Shown here in pieces: positions 26,457 to 34,451 of a stretch of DNA of 41,925 nucleotides. The notes beneath the pieces were generated by a model. That model was not told the DNA's origin, made no database searches, and saw only the letters and a list, made by a program, of their open reading frames with translations. Made by a program: the position numbers and the translations under genes. How positions within the stretch are numbered: position 1 is the stretch's first letter; each line of letters opens with the position of its first letter. Source of the DNA: Candidatus Aminicenantota bacterium (GTDB taxonomy: Bacteria > Acidobacteriota > Aminicenantia > Aminicenantales > Aminicenantaceae); contig JAFGMO010000099.1 in NCBI GenBank assembly GCA_016927475.1, positions 1-41,925 on the forward strand, in the 5' to 3' direction.

Positions 26457-29048
26457 ATGAAACTTAAAAACAAATACCATCGTCTATTCCTTTTAACGGC
26501 ACTTTTTGTTTTTCTCTGGGGGATGGCGGTCTCTGAAACCTGGGCCCAGGACAAGATCACGTCCCCTGAGGATTTTTTCGGCTTTCAGCTCGGGAGCGAC
26601 CGGAAAATGGCTCGTTGGGACAAGATCGTTGATTATTTTTATCTTTTGGAGAAAGAAAGCGGCGAGCTTAAAGTTGTCGATATGGGACCGTCAACCATGG
26701 GCCATCCTTTTCTCGTGGTTTTTGTTTCTTCCAGGGATAATTTGGCCGGCCTCGCACGTTTTCAAGAAATGAACGCCAAGATCAGCGATCCGAGGGGTAT
26801 TCCTGAAGCAGCGGTCAAGGAGTTTGTGTCTAAGGGGAAGGCTGTCATTTGCCAGTCCATGAGCCTTCACGCCACTGAAATCGGCGGTACACAGATGGCG
26901 CCGGAACTGACTTATGACCTTGTTTCCCGGAAGGATGAGGAAACTCTGCGTATTCTGGATAACGTCATTTTTGTTATGATTCCCAGCTTTAATCCGGATG
27001 GCCAGATTATGGTCACCGATTGGTATAGGAAAACCGTGGGCACGAAGGATGAAGGCACCGGACTGCCTTGGCTGTACCATAAGTACGCCGGCCACGACAA
27101 TAACCGGGATGGAGACTATCTGAATTTGACCGAATCGGTTTACGCGGCCGAGATTATCTACCGCGAATGGCCGCCCCAGGCTTATATCGACCATCACCAA
27201 ATGGGAAGCTATGGTGCCCGTCTTTATGTCCCGCCTTACTGCGATCCCATACGCCCCTACGCCGATCCGCTCATTTGGCGGGAGATAAGCTGGTACGGAG
27301 CCCACATTGCTTATAAGCTGGAGGAAGAGGGAAAAACCGGGATTATCAATGACGCCATGTTTCCCGGATGGGGCCACTTCGGCTGGCACTGGATTACTCC
27401 CTTCCATAATATCGCCGGCATGCTTACTGAATCCGCAAGTGTCCGGTTGGCAAGCCCCCTCTATATCCATCCCGAACAGCTCCAGGGAGGTTCCCGTCAG
27501 TTTCCCAAATACGAAGCCCAGTCCTCCTTTCCGCATCCCTGGCCGGGGGGATGGTGGAAGCTCCGGGATATCGTCGAACAGAAAAAGATTGCCGCTTGGG
27601 CGCTTCTTGACATCGCGGCCCGCCATAAGGATACCGTCCTCTGGAATGCTTATCTCAAGGCCAAAAGACAGACTGAACGGGGAGCCGAAGGCCGTCCAAA
27701 AGCCTACATCATTCCCCAAAAACAGCATGACTTTTTAACTGCGGTCAAGATGATCAACACTTTGTGGCAGTCCGGTATAGAGATCAAGCAAGCTTTAGAA
27801 GATTTTTCCATCGAAGAAAGAATGTATGATGAGGGCTCGTTTGTCATTTCCCTGGCACAACCGAAGATGGGCCTTATCAGAAACCTCCTCGGCCGGACGT
27901 TCTATGCCGATAACACCTGGACCAGAGCAGCGGATGGAACGCCCCTGCGTCCTTATGACTTGGCCACCCATACCATGAGTGAATTTATGGGCGTCCGAGT
28001 GGATCCCGTTGACATAACCGTTAGCGGAGATTTCCGTATTCTTGAAGAGATGATACCTCCCGCCGGAAAGGTAGAAGCCGGGAAGGCAGCCTACCTTATC
28101 GACGGCCGCCTGAACGCCGCTTTCCAAGCCGTTAATATCCTGCTCGATAAAGGGCTGGAGATAAAACGTGTTGATAAACAGTCAACCGGCCTGAATCCCG
28201 GGGATTTTATCGTCAACGGGGGCCATGAGGATGCGCTTATGGAGGCCGCCCAAAAAACGGGAGTTCATTTCTTAAGTCTCGAAAAAACCCCCTCTGAAAA
28301 CACCCATAAAGTCGAGCGCATGCGTACGGCCATGTACCAGCGTTATTACGGCGGGAACATGGACGAAGGGTGGACACGTCTTCTCCTTGAAATGTTCGAG
28401 TTCCCTTATACGTCGATTATGGATGATGAGATCAAAAAGGGAGGCTTGATAAAAAAGTATGACGTGATCATCCTGCCGGATGATTCTCCCGGTATGATAT
28501 TGGGAGAGATTCCTCCCAGGTATCGCCGGTATATATCCTCTGTTCCGGAGGAATATCGTAGCGGTATAGGGGAAGATGGAATGAAATCCTTAAAAACCTT
28601 CGTCAAAGAAGGCGGCACGCTAGTGACCTTCGGAGAAGCCTGCCTTTTGGCTATCGACAAGTTCGGGCTGAGTGTAAGGGATACCACAGATCGACTCGAT
28701 TCCAAGGAGTTTTTCTGTCCGGGATCGACGATCAGGGTTTCCTTTGACAACACACACCCCCTGGCTTATGGAATGCCGGCGGAGGGATTGGTCCTTTTCC
28801 GGTCAAGTCCGGTTTTTTCCGTAACGCCTGGAGAAAATAATGAGGATTACAAAACCATCGTCCGTTACAAAGATAAGGACCTCCTTCAAAGCGGTTGGTT
28901 GATAGGAGAGGAGCATCTTTCCGGCATGCCGGCGATGATCACCGCCAAGCACGAAAAAGGAAAGGTTGTTCTCATTGGATTTCATGCCCAGAATCGCTGC
29001 CAGACACACGGTACGTTTAAACTTTTGTTCAATGCCCTCATTCGTTAA
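26457..29048 (+). CDS. M14 family zinc carboxypeptidase with long C-terminal region
   Basis: The 863-aa exported peptidase has a signal peptide ending near AVSETWA (residue 30). The zinc site is visible as His138 and Glu141 in LHATEIGG, with the third ligand His246 or His247 in YIDHHQMG. Catalytic Glu325 is in MLTESAS. These define peptidase family M14. After residue about 400 a further 450 aa follow, including a Rossmann-like segment (VIILPDDSPGMIL, GGTLVTFGEACLLAI) resembling type 1 glutamine-amidotransferase-like domains. The start has a GGAGG site. It lies 127 bp after the S41 gene on the same strand and probably acts on peptides in the periplasm or at the surface. Confidence 0.9.
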   Translation: MKLKNKYHRLFLLTALFVFLWGMAVSETWAQDKITSPEDFFGFQLGSDRKMARWDKIVDYFYLLEKESGELKVVDMGPSTMGHPFLVVFVSSRDNLAGLARFQEMNAKISDPRGIPEAAVKEFVSKGKAVICQSMSLHATEIGGTQMAPELTYDLVSRKDEETLRILDNVIFVMIPSFNPDGQIMVTDWYRKTVGTKDEGTGLPWLYHKYAGHDNNRDGDYLNLTESVYAAEIIYREWPPQAYIDHHQMGSYGARLYVPPYCDPIRPYADPLIWREISWYGAHIAYKLEEEGKTGIINDAMFPGWGHFGWHWITPFHNIAGMLTESASVRLASPLYIHPEQLQGGSRQFPKYEAQSSFPHPWPGGWWKLRDIVEQKKIAAWALLDIAARHKDTVLWNAYLKAKRQTERGAEGRPKAYIIPQKQHDFLTAVKMINTLWQSGIEIKQALEDFSIEERMYDEGSFVISLAQPKMGLIRNLLGRTFYADNTWTRAADGTPLRPYDLATHTMSEFMGVRVDPVDITVSGDFRILEEMIPPAGKVEAGKAAYLIDGRLNAAFQAVNILLDKGLEIKRVDKQSTGLNPGDFIVNGGHEDALMEAAQKTGVHFLSLEKTPSENTHKVERMRTAMYQRYYGGNMDEGWTRLLLEMFEFPYTSIMDDEIKKGGLIKKYDVIILPDDSPGMILGEIPPRYRRYISSVPEEYRSGIGEDGMKSLKTFVKEGGTLVTFGEACLLAIDKFGLSVRDTTDRLDSKEFFCPGSTIRVSFDNTHPLAYGMPAEGLVLFRSSPVFSVTPGENNEDYKTIVRYKDKDLLQSGWLIGEEHLSGMPAMITAKHEKGKVVLIGFHAQNRCQTHGTFKLLFNALIR

Positions 29049-29053
29049 GTTTT

Positions 29054-29079
29054 GAATAACACGTATTCTTGTGTTGTTC
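29054..29079. terminator. Hairpin between convergent genes
   Basis: GAATAACAC and GTGTTGTTC pair as a 9-bp stem (one G-U) around an 8-nt loop. It sits 6 bp after the M14 stop and 27 bp before the end of the convergent sulfatase gene. No strong T-run follows, so it may act as a weak bidirectional terminator or a 3'-end stabiliser. Confidence 0.45.
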
Positions 29080-29105
29080 ATAGCCGGATAGATGAATTGT
29101 GCAGG

Positions 29106-31082
29106 CTAGCGGATGATGATCTCATCCGCAAATACCCAGGCTTCACCGCCCGCCCCGGGATGCCAGATGGGGCAAAACCCTATGTTTTTGACCTTGACTT
29201 TTATCCAGCGGGCGTAAACCGGAGGGAAAAAAACCCTAAAATCTCGTGTTTCAGGAATGGGATTTAATTCAGGCGTGTGCGTCAAACGGCCGACCTGGTC
29301 GTAATGAATGCCGTCCGTTGAAGTGAAAAATTGAATTTCTGCCGGGAAAAAAATCCATGAAACCTGGTTCTGAAGACAACCGCATGAAATTTCTTGAAAA
29401 GAATGTTCCGTTCCCAGATCAATCACGGCATCAAAACCATTTTTTTCGAATCCCAGCCATCGTTCATCCCGATGGTCCTCACTGCCTAGAAGCCCGTCGA
29501 TCAATGAGGATGCACCTCCTTTAGAGTAATTAGGATTGGGATCCGGCTTCAGAAAAATTTTTTTCCCTGAAGCCAAGTTATTCATGGAACGGGGCCGGTT
29601 TCCGTAGATTCTTCCGGGGGGCCTGACTTCCGATCCATTACATCCCGTCAGGGCATCTCCCAATTCGCGGCGGGCTTTCTCAGCAAGCTTATTGAGGTCC
29701 TGGATTATTTCCGGATGTTCCGAAGCCAGATTATTTCTCTCTGCCGGATCCCGGATGAGGTCATACAATCCCATCTCCCATGTAGGAAAAGTATAGCCTC
29801 CGGGATATCCTCCTTGTCCGGGTTCAACTTCCTCATAAGACCGTGAAATATGGGGAAAAACAAGCTTCCATTTTCCCCGGCGTACGGCCCGCAGCCCGGC
29901 ATTGTAATAGTAATAATAGGAATCACGAGGAGAAATTTCCGTCTTTCCTTCAAGAAGGGGCAGGATGTTTACGCCGTCAATCTTCTTCTGGGGAAGGGGT
30001 GCCCCGGTGACGGCTGCGATCGTCGGAAGAAGGTCAATGGTGGCGGCGGGAAGGTTACAGACCGTTGACGGCGGAATAAAGGAAGGCCAACGCATGATAC
30101 AGGGAACCCGGACTCCGCCTTCCCAGGCTGTCCCTTTTCCCTCGCGTAGAGGGTTTGCAGATCCGGCATGTTCGCCAAAATTCAGCCAGGGACCGTTGTC
30201 ACTGGTGAAAATGACCAGCGTATTTTTCTCGAGGCCAAGCCGTTTAAGGGTATCTAGTATTTGGCCGGCCGACCAATCGATTTCCATAATGACATCCCCA
30301 TAAAGGCCCTTTGGGCTTTTTCCCTTAAATAAATTGGAGACAGCCAGAGGAACATGGGGCATGGAGTGGGGAAGATATAAGAAAAAGGGATGCTTTTTGT
30401 TTTTTTCAATAAATCGTACGGCTCTTTCCGTGTAGAGTGTTGTCAGAGATGCTTGGTCTTCGAGGGTTCGTATTTCGGCTGTTTTTTGATTTCCGTCGAT
30501 AAGGGACAAAAGTGGGTAAAAAAGCTTCCTCCCTTTTGTCACAGGTTTTCCGTCATACCCCACGGGCCACATATCATTGGAATAGGGCAGGCCCAGGTAT
30601 TCGTCAAATCCGTTCTGAAGGGGAAGGAACGGCAGCTCATGACCAAGGTGCCACTTCCCAAAACAGGCTGTGGCGTATCCTTTACGCTTTAGGATTTTGG
30701 CGATGGTTTCTTCTTCCGTATTGAGACCTGTCCGGGACCACGGCGAAAGGGCTCCCTGGATTCCGACCCGTTCGCTGTAGCAACCGGTAAGAAGAGAGGC
30801 GCGGGAAGCGCTGCATACTGCCTGAGAGACATAAAACTGGGTAAAACGTTTGCCTTCCTCAGCCATACGGTCAAGGTTGGGAGTGGAAAATCCTTTTGCT
30901 CCAAAACAGCCCACATCGGCGTAGCCCTGGTCATCGGTAAAAATCAAGATGATATTCGGAGGTTTTTCTTTCCTGCGGCATCCTTCGCTCAAGGGAAGGG
31001 ATGCCAGGGGAAACGAGGCTGAAATCAGCCCTATTTTTTTAAGAAAAGAACGTCGTTTTATTATTTTATGGAGTTTGTTCAT
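29106..31082 (-). CDS. Tat-exported sulfatase with C-terminal F5/8C-like (discoidin) domain
   Basis: The 658-aa enzyme belongs to the type I sulfatases, which hydrolyse sulfate esters. The N-terminus carries a twin-arginine motif (KRRSFLKK). The metal-binding FTDDQGYADVG follows. The formylglycine motif is CSASR (Cys90), which needs maturation by an anSME- or FGE-type enzyme not present here. GKWHLG and FTSDNGPW are further family blocks. Residues about 500-658 form an F5/8-type-C-like beta-sandwich (SLIDGLLG, then ARWIKVKVK), probably binding sugars. The frame also allows GTG 31091; I used ATG 31082, but neither has a strong ribosome site. Substrate is unknown; a polysaccharide sulfate is plausible. 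Confidence 0.92.
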   Translation of the reverse strand: MNKLHKIIKRRSFLKKIGLISASFPLASLPLSEGCRRKEKPPNIILIFTDDQGYADVGCFGAKGFSTPNLDRMAEEGKRFTQFYVSQAVCSASRASLLTGCYSERVGIQGALSPWSRTGLNTEEETIAKILKRKGYATACFGKWHLGHELPFLPLQNGFDEYLGLPYSNDMWPVGYDGKPVTKGRKLFYPLLSLIDGNQKTAEIRTLEDQASLTTLYTERAVRFIEKNKKHPFFLYLPHSMPHVPLAVSNLFKGKSPKGLYGDVIMEIDWSAGQILDTLKRLGLEKNTLVIFTSDNGPWLNFGEHAGSANPLREGKGTAWEGGVRVPCIMRWPSFIPPSTVCNLPAATIDLLPTIAAVTGAPLPQKKIDGVNILPLLEGKTEISPRDSYYYYYNAGLRAVRRGKWKLVFPHISRSYEEVEPGQGGYPGGYTFPTWEMGLYDLIRDPAERNNLASEHPEIIQDLNKLAEKARRELGDALTGCNGSEVRPPGRIYGNRPRSMNNLASGKKIFLKPDPNPNYSKGGASSLIDGLLGSEDHRDERWLGFEKNGFDAVIDLGTEHSFQEISCGCLQNQVSWIFFPAEIQFFTSTDGIHYDQVGRLTHTPELNPIPETRDFRVFFPPVYARWIKVKVKNIGFCPIWHPGAGGEAWVFADEIIIR

Positions 31083-31346
31083 AGGTGACACGAAAAGATG
31101 AACCTGTCATGAAGCCAACCCATGTTTGATTCCTGTTGACCGTCACTGTGGATTTTAAAACGTATCATGTTTGTCTTTGAATGTCTATGCAAACAACCGC
31201 GAAAAATAATGATCTTTAGGAAAAGACTTTGATCATGTTTTGACCCTTTTGATTGTTTGGGTCATAATAACAATGAAAAAAATGGTGCTGCGGCGGTTCC
31301 GTTGAAGGTGTTTTTTTTCTCCAGACGTTTTATTAAAAAAAAAGAC

Positions 31347-31365
31347 GGAAGCTTTCCTTGCTTCC
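31347..31365 (+). promoter_or_regulatory. Hairpin covering the ribosome site of the NlpC/P60 gene
   Basis: GGAAGC (31347-31352) and GCTTCC (31360-31365) pair perfectly around a 7-nt loop, and the ATG follows two bases later. The left arm contains the only Shine-Dalgarno-like GGAAG nearby, so folding could limit initiation. The pairing is seen; regulation is inferred. Confidence 0.4.
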
Positions 31366-31367
31366 TG

Positions 31368-32138
31368 ATGATAAAAAAATGGGGGATTTTGATCCTAACA
31401 GCGGGTGCCATTCTTATGGCAGTGCCTGGATGCCGAAAACCGGTCGCCGTGACGTCTTCTTCTGAAGTTTTGCCTTTGGAGAAAAACCTCAATATGGTTG
31501 GCTACACCATCCAGGTAGGGGCGTTTTCAGAAGTCGATAACGCCCTTCGTTTGATGAATTCCCTTCGGGAGGAAGGAATCGACGCATATTATTTTCGTCA
31601 CATGACGGGACTTTTTAAAGTCCGTTTTGGTGAATTTTCTTTAAGAAAAGAAGCCGAAATAGAAGCCCAAAACTTGAAGTCTCAAAAGATCATCGAAGAT
31701 TTTTATATTGTCAATCCTCAGATTTCAGCAACAAAAAAAATTACGCGCAGCAATAAAGATACATTGAGAACCGGCCTCGTTGAAACAGCGAGACAGTATC
31801 AGGGCCTTCCATACTGCTGGGGTGGAGATTCGATCGAGGAGGGATTCGACTGCAGCGGATTGGCGGCGGCCGTATACCGTCTGAACGGCTTATCTCTTCC
31901 CAGGACGTCACGTGCTCAATATGATAAAGGAATGCCGGTTTCCACAGCACAACTTTTACCCGGCGATCTTGTTTTTTTTGAGATGTACCCAGGTAAAGGG
32001 ATCTCGCATGTCGGAATCTACCTTGAAGGGGGCCGTTTTATCCATGCCCCGTCCAGGAATAAAACCATCCGCATCAACTCTCTCAACAATCCTTACTACC
32101 GTGAACGGTTCAGGGGAGCAAGACGATATATTTATTAA
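31368..32138 (+). CDS. SPOR-domain NlpC/P60 peptidoglycan endopeptidase, lipoprotein
   Basis: The 256-aa envelope hydrolase would cleave the stem peptide of peptidoglycan. Starting at ATG 31368 gives a clean lipoprotein signal (KKWGILILTAGAILMAVPGC, Cys22). The open frame extends further upstream to a TTG, but that would bury the signal. Residues about 45-115 form a SPOR domain (YTIQVGAFSEVDNA), which binds glycan strands lacking stem peptides, often at division sites. Residues about 135-256 are NlpC/P60 with Cys162 in FDCSGLA, His214 in ISHVGIY and His226 in FIHAPS, the expected catalytic set. It is divergent from the sulfatase and convergent with the HD-GYP gene. Confidence 0.92.
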   Translation: MIKKWGILILTAGAILMAVPGCRKPVAVTSSSEVLPLEKNLNMVGYTIQVGAFSEVDNALRLMNSLREEGIDAYYFRHMTGLFKVRFGEFSLRKEAEIEAQNLKSQKIIEDFYIVNPQISATKKITRSNKDTLRTGLVETARQYQGLPYCWGGDSIEEGFDCSGLAAAVYRLNGLSLPRTSRAQYDKGMPVSTAQLLPGDLVFFEMYPGKGISHVGIYLEGGRFIHAPSRNKTIRINSLNNPYYRERFRGARRYIY

Positions 32139-32150
32139 TAATGCAGGTGA

Positions 32151-33071
32151 TTATTCAGTCTCATTCTTATAGACACCGTAGTTGTTTTTTTCAGGGGAGC
32201 GCCCCCGTCTTTCCCTGGAAATATCGCATTCAAGATAGGAGGGCCTTTGTTCACGGTTATGCGAAACGAGAACCTGGACAAGCTCCCAGCTCAGTTTTCC
32301 GTCTAAGGCCATAATCGTCATTTCCTCCAGGGCGGTCCTGTTGTCAAAGCCCTTCGGACGATAGGGACGTGGAGAGAGGAGAGCGTCATAAACATCACTT
32401 GCGGCAACAATTTCGACCATTTTGTCATTTTGGAGGATTCCCAACGGATATCCTGATCCGTCTTTACGCTCATGATGTTTTTTGGCTACCTTGGCGGCAA
32501 AACTCCTGTGATTTCTCATATAATAACTCAGGAGAACATAACCGGCCAAGCTGTGGTGTTCGAGAATTTTTCGGTCCGTTCGTGAAAGGGGATTGGTCTC
32601 TCTTAAAATATCGAGAGGAACACATATCTTACCGAAGTCATGAATGGTTCCCGCCATCGCTTCATCGATCCAGTCTTCGGATCTTCCAAAAAGATCATAA
32701 GCCAAAATTGCGGAAAGGGCGAACACGGCCAGGGTATGACGGTAGGTGTATAAATCATGTTCCTTGAAGTAATCGAGAAATTTCAGAATGGGCGCTATGA
32801 AACGGATTTCCCGGAGCATATCCAGGGCAATCGTTTTCTCCGGAGTTTTGAACAAGGTATCATACGGATGGTTGTTGAAAATCTCAAAAAGGTCTTTTTT
32901 GACGTTTCCGTATTCCAAGAAAGATGTTTCTTCATAGGGGGGATCTTCATTACTTGTAATCACTTTCCGCATGACATCGTCGGAAAGAAAAGCCCCTGCG
33001 GGAAGCAGCTCACGTTGATCAAGGGTGAATACAGGATAATCCAACTGGGGAATAGTTTCGTTTTTTCTCAT
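32151..33071 (-). CDS. HD-GYP domain phosphohydrolase (likely c-di-GMP phosphodiesterase)
   Basis: The 306-aa cytosolic protein contains a full HD-GYP domain: His144-Asp145 in TIHDFGK, HHERKDGSGYPLG with His199-His200 and Gly-Tyr-Pro at 207-209, and VYDALLSPRPYRP. These are the metal ligands and the signature of enzymes that hydrolyse cyclic di-GMP. Residues 1-95 form an N-terminal region with no recognised sensor domain. No receiver, PAS or GGDEF domain is attached. The ATG at 33071 lacks a clear ribosome site. Only 12 bp separate its end from the end of the convergent NlpC/P60 gene. Substrate specificity is inferred from the family. Confidence 0.92.
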   Translation of the reverse strand: MRKNETIPQLDYPVFTLDQRELLPAGAFLSDDVMRKVITSNEDPPYEETSFLEYGNVKKDLFEIFNNHPYDTLFKTPEKTIALDMLREIRFIAPILKFLDYFKEHDLYTYRHTLAVFALSAILAYDLFGRSEDWIDEAMAGTIHDFGKICVPLDILRETNPLSRTDRKILEHHSLAGYVLLSYYMRNHRSFAAKVAKKHHERKDGSGYPLGILQNDKMVEIVAASDVYDALLSPRPYRPKGFDNRTALEEMTIMALDGKLSWELVQVLVSHNREQRPSYLECDISRERRGRSPEKNNYGVYKNETE

Positions 33072-33232
33072 ATTGACACGTAAACATTGAAAAAAAGCAT
33101 CATATCTTTTTCTTCACCTTGAATGTGCCGACTTCTCCCTTAATTTATTACTACCACGATGTGGACTAACAATCAAGCTTAAAAAAATCACAAAAAAAAC
33201 TTTGATATTCACAAACAAATGAATCGACAAGA

Positions 33233-33260
33233 ACCGTGACCGTGTCACGGTCCATTTTTT
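33233..33260 (-). terminator. Terminator hairpin after the permease/Asp-box genes
   Basis: ACCGTGAC and GTCACGGT form a perfect 8-bp stem with a CGT loop, flanked on the plus strand by CCATTTTTT. Read on the minus strand, the hairpin follows the Asp-box gene by about 15-40 bp and is followed by the U-rich stretch TCTTGTCGATTCATTTG. The A-run on the other side suggests bidirectional function. Confidence 0.65.
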
Positions 33261-33274
33261 ATGAAAATTCAAGT

Positions 33275-34375
33275 TTAAAGTTTTTTGTAAAAAATAAATT
33301 TGGCCATAAGACCGTTCTTTCCAACGGCCCAACCAACGGGTTCGGTTTTACATATGCTCAGCGCATGAATCCCTGTAGGACCATCCAATGGATTCCAATT
33401 TTGACCGCCGTCCGTTGAAACGTCAGAGCCCGATGGACCTACGGATACGAATGTGGTGCTTTTTATTCCGGGAACAAGAACCACGCATTCTCTGAATCCC
33501 GCAGGAGGATGCTCTTCAACAAGAATCCAGCTTCGTCCGCCGTCAAGGGATAAAGCGGCGTTTTTGAAAACCGCGGTTTCTTTTCTGTAATCTCCGCCGA
33601 CAATAACAGCGTTTTTCCCGGCATGATCAAAAGCAATGGAAAAACCACCGCTTGATGCGCTCTGGTCTCCTAGAGGAGATAAAGTGACATTCCAGGTCCA
33701 ACCGCCGTTTTTGGAGTAAAAAACCCGTGAAACTGCTCCTCCTGTACAAAAACAGGCAATTTGAGATCCCTGGACGGTCAGACAGGTTCCGCTGGCGGCA
33801 AAACAGGCTTCTCCCGGAAGCGAAACGGGAATATTGGAAGCAGGAATCCTTTTCCAGGTTAAGCCTCCATCCGAAGTTTGAAGGACAAAAAAACGGCCTT
33901 CCATAGGATCGCCGACGGCGATGCCGTTTTTTTCATCGAAAAATGCAAAAGCATCGAGAAATATCCCTTCGCTGTCGTTATGATAGACTTCTTTCCAGTT
34001 AAGGCCGCCGTTTGTTGTTTTATAAATGCGGGCGGGTTTCCCTGCGGCAAGCAACAGGGCGTTTTTACTGTCAAAAGCTTCGATATCCCTGAAATCGGAA
34101 TCCGCCGCCTCGTTGATTTGGACAGAAGTCCAGTGCTCTCCGCCGTCGGTTGTCCTTAGAAACGTCCCCCCGCTTCCGGAGGCCCAGGCCACACGGTCAC
34201 TGACGGCACAAACACCCCGAAGGCTGGCGGTTGACCCGCTTTCCTGAACCAGCCATACATTTTTTTGAGAGGACAAAACAAGACCTGATGTTTTCCTGAT
34301 TTTTCCCATAATAGATGTATCCAAAAGAAAAAGGAAAATAAGTATGCCTATTGAAGCTGAAGTTTTAGGTTTCAT
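33275..34375 (-). CDS. Exported Asp-box beta-propeller protein (Ycf48/BNR-like)
   Basis: The 366-aa protein has an N-terminal hydrophobic signal (SIGILIFLFLLDTSIMG) and six Asp-box-type repeats of the form S/T-x-(D/N)-G-G-x-x-W, for example TTDGGEHW, TTNGGLNW, TSDGGLTW and STDGGQNW. This is the signature of sialidase-like or Ycf48-like beta-propellers. Such propellers are either glycosidases or assembly/binding factors; sialidase active-site arginines are not evident, so a binding role is more likely. I chose ATG 34375 because GAGGATAT lies at proper distance and the signal peptide starts there; the open frame extends to 34459. It follows the second permease by 76 bp on the same strand. Confidence 0.82.
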   Translation of the reverse strand: MKPKTSASIGILIFLFLLDTSIMGKIRKTSGLVLSSQKNVWLVQESGSTASLRGVCAVSDRVAWASGSGGTFLRTTDGGEHWTSVQINEAADSDFRDIEAFDSKNALLLAAGKPARIYKTTNGGLNWKEVYHNDSEGIFLDAFAFFDEKNGIAVGDPMEGRFFVLQTSDGGLTWKRIPASNIPVSLPGEACFAASGTCLTVQGSQIACFCTGGAVSRVFYSKNGGWTWNVTLSPLGDQSASSGGFSIAFDHAGKNAVIVGGDYRKETAVFKNAALSLDGGRSWILVEEHPPAGFRECVVLVPGIKSTTFVSVGPSGSDVSTDGGQNWNPLDGPTGIHALSICKTEPVGWAVGKNGLMAKFIFYKKL

Positions 34376-34428
34376 GACATATCCTCGCTTTCTCATGGAC
34401 AAAGACAGGATATGCAAGCAATCAGTCA

Positions 34429-34450
34429 GGGTCAAGCAAAGACTTGACCC
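34429..34450. repeat. Perfect hairpin GGGTCAAG/CTTGACCC
   Basis: An 8-bp perfect stem with a 6-nt loop lies one base past the permease stop codon (minus strand) and about 55 bp before the Asp-box start. There is no T-run. The form resembles REP-like palindromes; it could stabilise the permease mRNA end or reduce read-through. Dispersal in the genome cannot be checked here. Confidence 0.5.
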
Positions 34451-34451
34451 C

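Noticed and set aside
26691..27728. A 345-codon open frame antisense to the M14 peptidase gene
   Set aside because: It lies wholly opposite a gene with intact catalytic motifs, has no recognisable domain and no ribosome site; it reflects codon bias of the real gene.
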